NCBI RefSeq assembly: GCF_900103365.1 | Contig: NZ_LT629703.1 | Coordinates: forward strand, 3,968,001-4,032,000 | Source: Afipia sp. GAS231 | Lineage (GTDB): Bacteria > Pseudomonadota > Alphaproteobacteria > Rhizobiales > Xanthobacteraceae | Length of the DNA stretch: 64,000 nucleotides | Direction: 5' to 3' | Position numbers and translations under genes: made by a program | Shown: positions 62,658 through 64,000 of the stretch, in pieces | Numbering within the stretch: the stretch's first letter is position 1 | Layout of the letters: each line of letters starts with the position of its first letter | The notes under the pieces: model-generated | Seen by the model: the letters and a program-made list of their open reading frames with translations, nothing else | The model's database searches: none | What the model was told of the DNA's origin: nothing

Positions 62658-63506
62658 ATGGAAACGATGAATTTGACGCAAGCCCGGATCTCCCGACGCC
62701 CCGTCACCATTGCCGTCGCTCTGGTCGGCCTGGTGTCGCTGGCGATCGGCGCCCATGCCGCGCTCAACAAGCGCGCGCTCGATGCCGCCAAGGCTGTTGG
62801 CACCGAGCAGACCGGCTCGATCGGCCAGGGCGCGGCCCGCGTCGCGCTCGTCATCGGCAACGGCCACTATCCGGATGCCAACGCGCCGCTGGCGCAGCCG
62901 ATCAACGACGCCCGCGGCCTGACCGCGGCGCTGCGCGCCCAGGGCGTCGACGTCGACGTGGTGGAAGACGCCACCCGCGACGACATGGCCCGCGCCATCG
63001 AGCGGATGAAGTCCAAGATCCGCAAGGACACCGTCGTGATGCTGTTCTTCGGCGGCTACGGCATCCAGGTCGGCCGCGAGAGTTTCATGATCCCGGTCGA
63101 TGCCGCGATCTGGAAGGAAAGCGACGTCCGCCGCTCCGGCGTCAGCATCGAGCAGGCGCTGGACGCGATGACCGAGAAGGGCGCCAAGGCCAAGCTCGTC
63201 GTGGTCGATGCCTCGCGCCGCAACCCCTATGAGCGCCGCTTCCGCTCCTTCAGCCACGGCCTCGCCCCGATCTCGCCGCCGGAAAACGCGCTGGTGCTGT
63301 CGTCGGCGACCCCCGGCAAGGTGACCGATGACGGCAAGGGCCAGTACAGCGTGCTGGTCACCGAGCTGCTCAACAACCTGAATGCGCAGACCGGCGCCGA
63401 GCAGGTCTTCAACAAGACCCGCGTCGCCATCTCCCGCGCCAGCGATGGCGAGCAGGTGCCGTCGGTGTCCTCGTCGCTGCTGGAAGACGTCCGCATCGGC
63501 GGGTAA
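62658..63506 (+). CDS. Caspase-fold (p20) protein with both catalytic residues replaced
   Basis: A 282-aa protein. Residues 1-35 hold a signal or anchor ('RRPVTIAVALVGLVSLAIGA'). From residue 60 the chain is a Peptidase_C14-type p20 domain: 'RVALVIGNGHYPDANAPLAQ', 'PINDARGLTAALRAQGVDVD' and 'DATRDDMARAIERM'. Active members have YYSGHG with catalytic His and DACRxNP with catalytic Cys; here these read 'FFGGYGIQ' (Tyr134) and 'VVDASRRNPY' (Ser186). Both catalytic positions are lost while the fold motifs are kept, so it is a pseudoprotease, perhaps a periplasmic binding or scaffold protein. It starts at ATG 62658 or ATG 62667, without a strong ribosome site. Confidence 0.9.
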   Translation: METMNLTQARISRRPVTIAVALVGLVSLAIGAHAALNKRALDAAKAVGTEQTGSIGQGAARVALVIGNGHYPDANAPLAQPINDARGLTAALRAQGVDVDVVEDATRDDMARAIERMKSKIRKDTVVMLFFGGYGIQVGRESFMIPVDAAIWKESDVRRSGVSIEQALDAMTEKGAKAKLVVVDASRRNPYERRFRSFSHGLAPISPPENALVLSSATPGKVTDDGKGQYSVLVTELLNNLNAQTGAEQVFNKTRVAISRASDGEQVPSVSSSLLEDVRIGG

Positions 63507-63530
63507 AGGCTCGAGCGCGACACTCTCAGC

Positions 63531-63827
63531 GTCGTCCCGGCGAAGGCCGGGACCCATACGCCGCGTGATGTGATTCATCCGTCATGGCCGGGCTTGACCC
63601 GGCCATCCACGTCTTTCTCTCAGCTCGCTCCGCTGCACCTCTCCCGCTTGCGGGGTCGAGACGAGCGAAGCTCGCTCTTAGGTCGACACGCCCGGCAGCG
63701 CACTTGCGCTGCCTGAGCGTGGCGGGTGGGGGAAATCTATCCACTCGCGCCGGCGTTTGCGGAGGCACCCCCACCCCAACCCTCAAAGAGCGAGCTTTGC
63801 TCGTCTCGGCCCGCAAGCGGGAGAGGG
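63531..63827. repeat. Cluster of three kinds of intergenic palindrome
   Basis: CGTCCCGGCGAAGGCCGGGACC (63531-63553) and a GTCATGGCCGGGCTTGACCC-type half element (63580-63612) are followed by a large inverted arrangement: CCTCTCCCGCTTGCGGG..CGAGACGAGCGAAGCTCGCTC (63639-63682) against its complement near 63786-63827, with a GC-rich spacer. No gene lies between 63507 and 63846. Confidence 0.75.
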
Positions 63828-63846
63828 GGCGCCTTCGCCGGCGTAC

Positions 63847-64000
63847 CTACTTCACCCCCGCCGCCGTCACCGGCCGCACCGGATCGCCTTCGCGCAGCAG
63901 GGCGCCGGCGCGGGCGACCACGATATCGCCTTCGACCAGTTGCGAGCCTTCGCGGATTTCGACCTGGCCGCCCGACATCAACCCGGTTTCCACCCGCCTT
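63847..64000 (-). CDS. RND efflux periplasmic adaptor, C-terminal end only
   Basis: The minus-strand frame entering from the right edge gives the last 50 residues, including 'RRVETGLMSGGQVEIREGSQ' and 'DIVVARAGALLREGDPVRPV', ending at a TAG at 63847. This is the membrane-proximal end typical of HlyD/AcrA-type membrane fusion proteins ('VxxGxxxxxxVEIxxGLxxGDxVVxxG'). The inner-membrane pump and the rest of the adaptor lie beyond the window. Confidence 0.8.
   Translation of the reverse strand, partial: RRVETGLMSGGQVEIREGSQLVEGDIVVARAGALLREGDPVRPVTAAGVK

Overview
The window is chromosomal DNA from a high-GC alphaproteobacterium, most likely Bradyrhizobium or a close member of the Nitrobacteraceae (inference). 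Support comes from the rplU-rpmA-(GNAT)...obgE-proB order, FixJ/FixL-type regulators, many solute-binding-protein ABC systems, RraA/IlvD-type sugar-acid genes, and several families of intergenic palindromes beginning with CGTCATTGCGAGCG, CGTCATTCCGGGGC or GTCATGGCCGGGC. I see no insertion sequence, prophage, rRNA or CRISPR array. There is one tRNA, tRNA-Ser(CGA).

Layout. 1-0.9 kb: the 5' part of a TPR protein-methyltransferase. 1.3-8 kb (mostly minus strand): proB, obgE, an AT-richer MltR-like gene, a MaoC hydratase, a divergent EamA transporter, a GNAT acetyltransferase, rpmA and rplU. 8.4-17.9 kb: a ROK-like protein, an alpha/beta hydrolase, tRNA-Ser, a repeat protein, an SDR/SnoaL pair, a secreted protein facing a LysR regulator, a second LysR divergent from a MATE exporter, and msrA. 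18.4-20.5 kb: a two-gene operon in which a seven-bladed lectin-like propeller is fused to a papain-like cysteine protease and followed by an unknown partner. 20.5-24.5 kb: acetoacetyl-CoA synthetase, a GH3 enzyme and two small proteins. 25.2-41.4 kb: a dense signalling region. It holds a LuxR protein with a degenerate histidine-kinase-like domain, cheY, a Crp-type regulator, two tandem orphan receiver proteins, cheA-cheW-cheY-cheR-pilZ (no cheB), a FixJ-like regulator, a 1167-aa hybrid kinase, another orphan receiver and a GntR regulator. 41.5-48 kb: a GntR-facing operon of a NitT/TauT-type ABC transporter, an IlvD/Edd dehydratase, an SMP-30 lactonase and an RraA-like protein, which reads as a non-phosphorylating sugar-acid route. 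48-53 kb: an S9 oligopeptidase and an MBOAT/SGNH acyl-transfer pair. 53-58.5 kb: an ABC importer of the iron/2-aminoethylphosphonate type with a class V aminotransferase upstream. 58.6-64 kb: an LssY_C membrane protein, a nuclease homologue lacking its catalytic Glu, an uncharacterised 575-aa protein, a caspase-fold protein lacking both catalytic residues, and the end of an RND adaptor gene.

The most unusual items are the propeller-protease operon, the pseudo-caspase with its pseudo-nuclease neighbour, the kinase-like/LuxR fusion with His replaced by Arg, the family of three orphan receivers with an identical insertion, and the cheB-less chemotaxis cluster. All functions are read from sequence motifs; no database search was possible.
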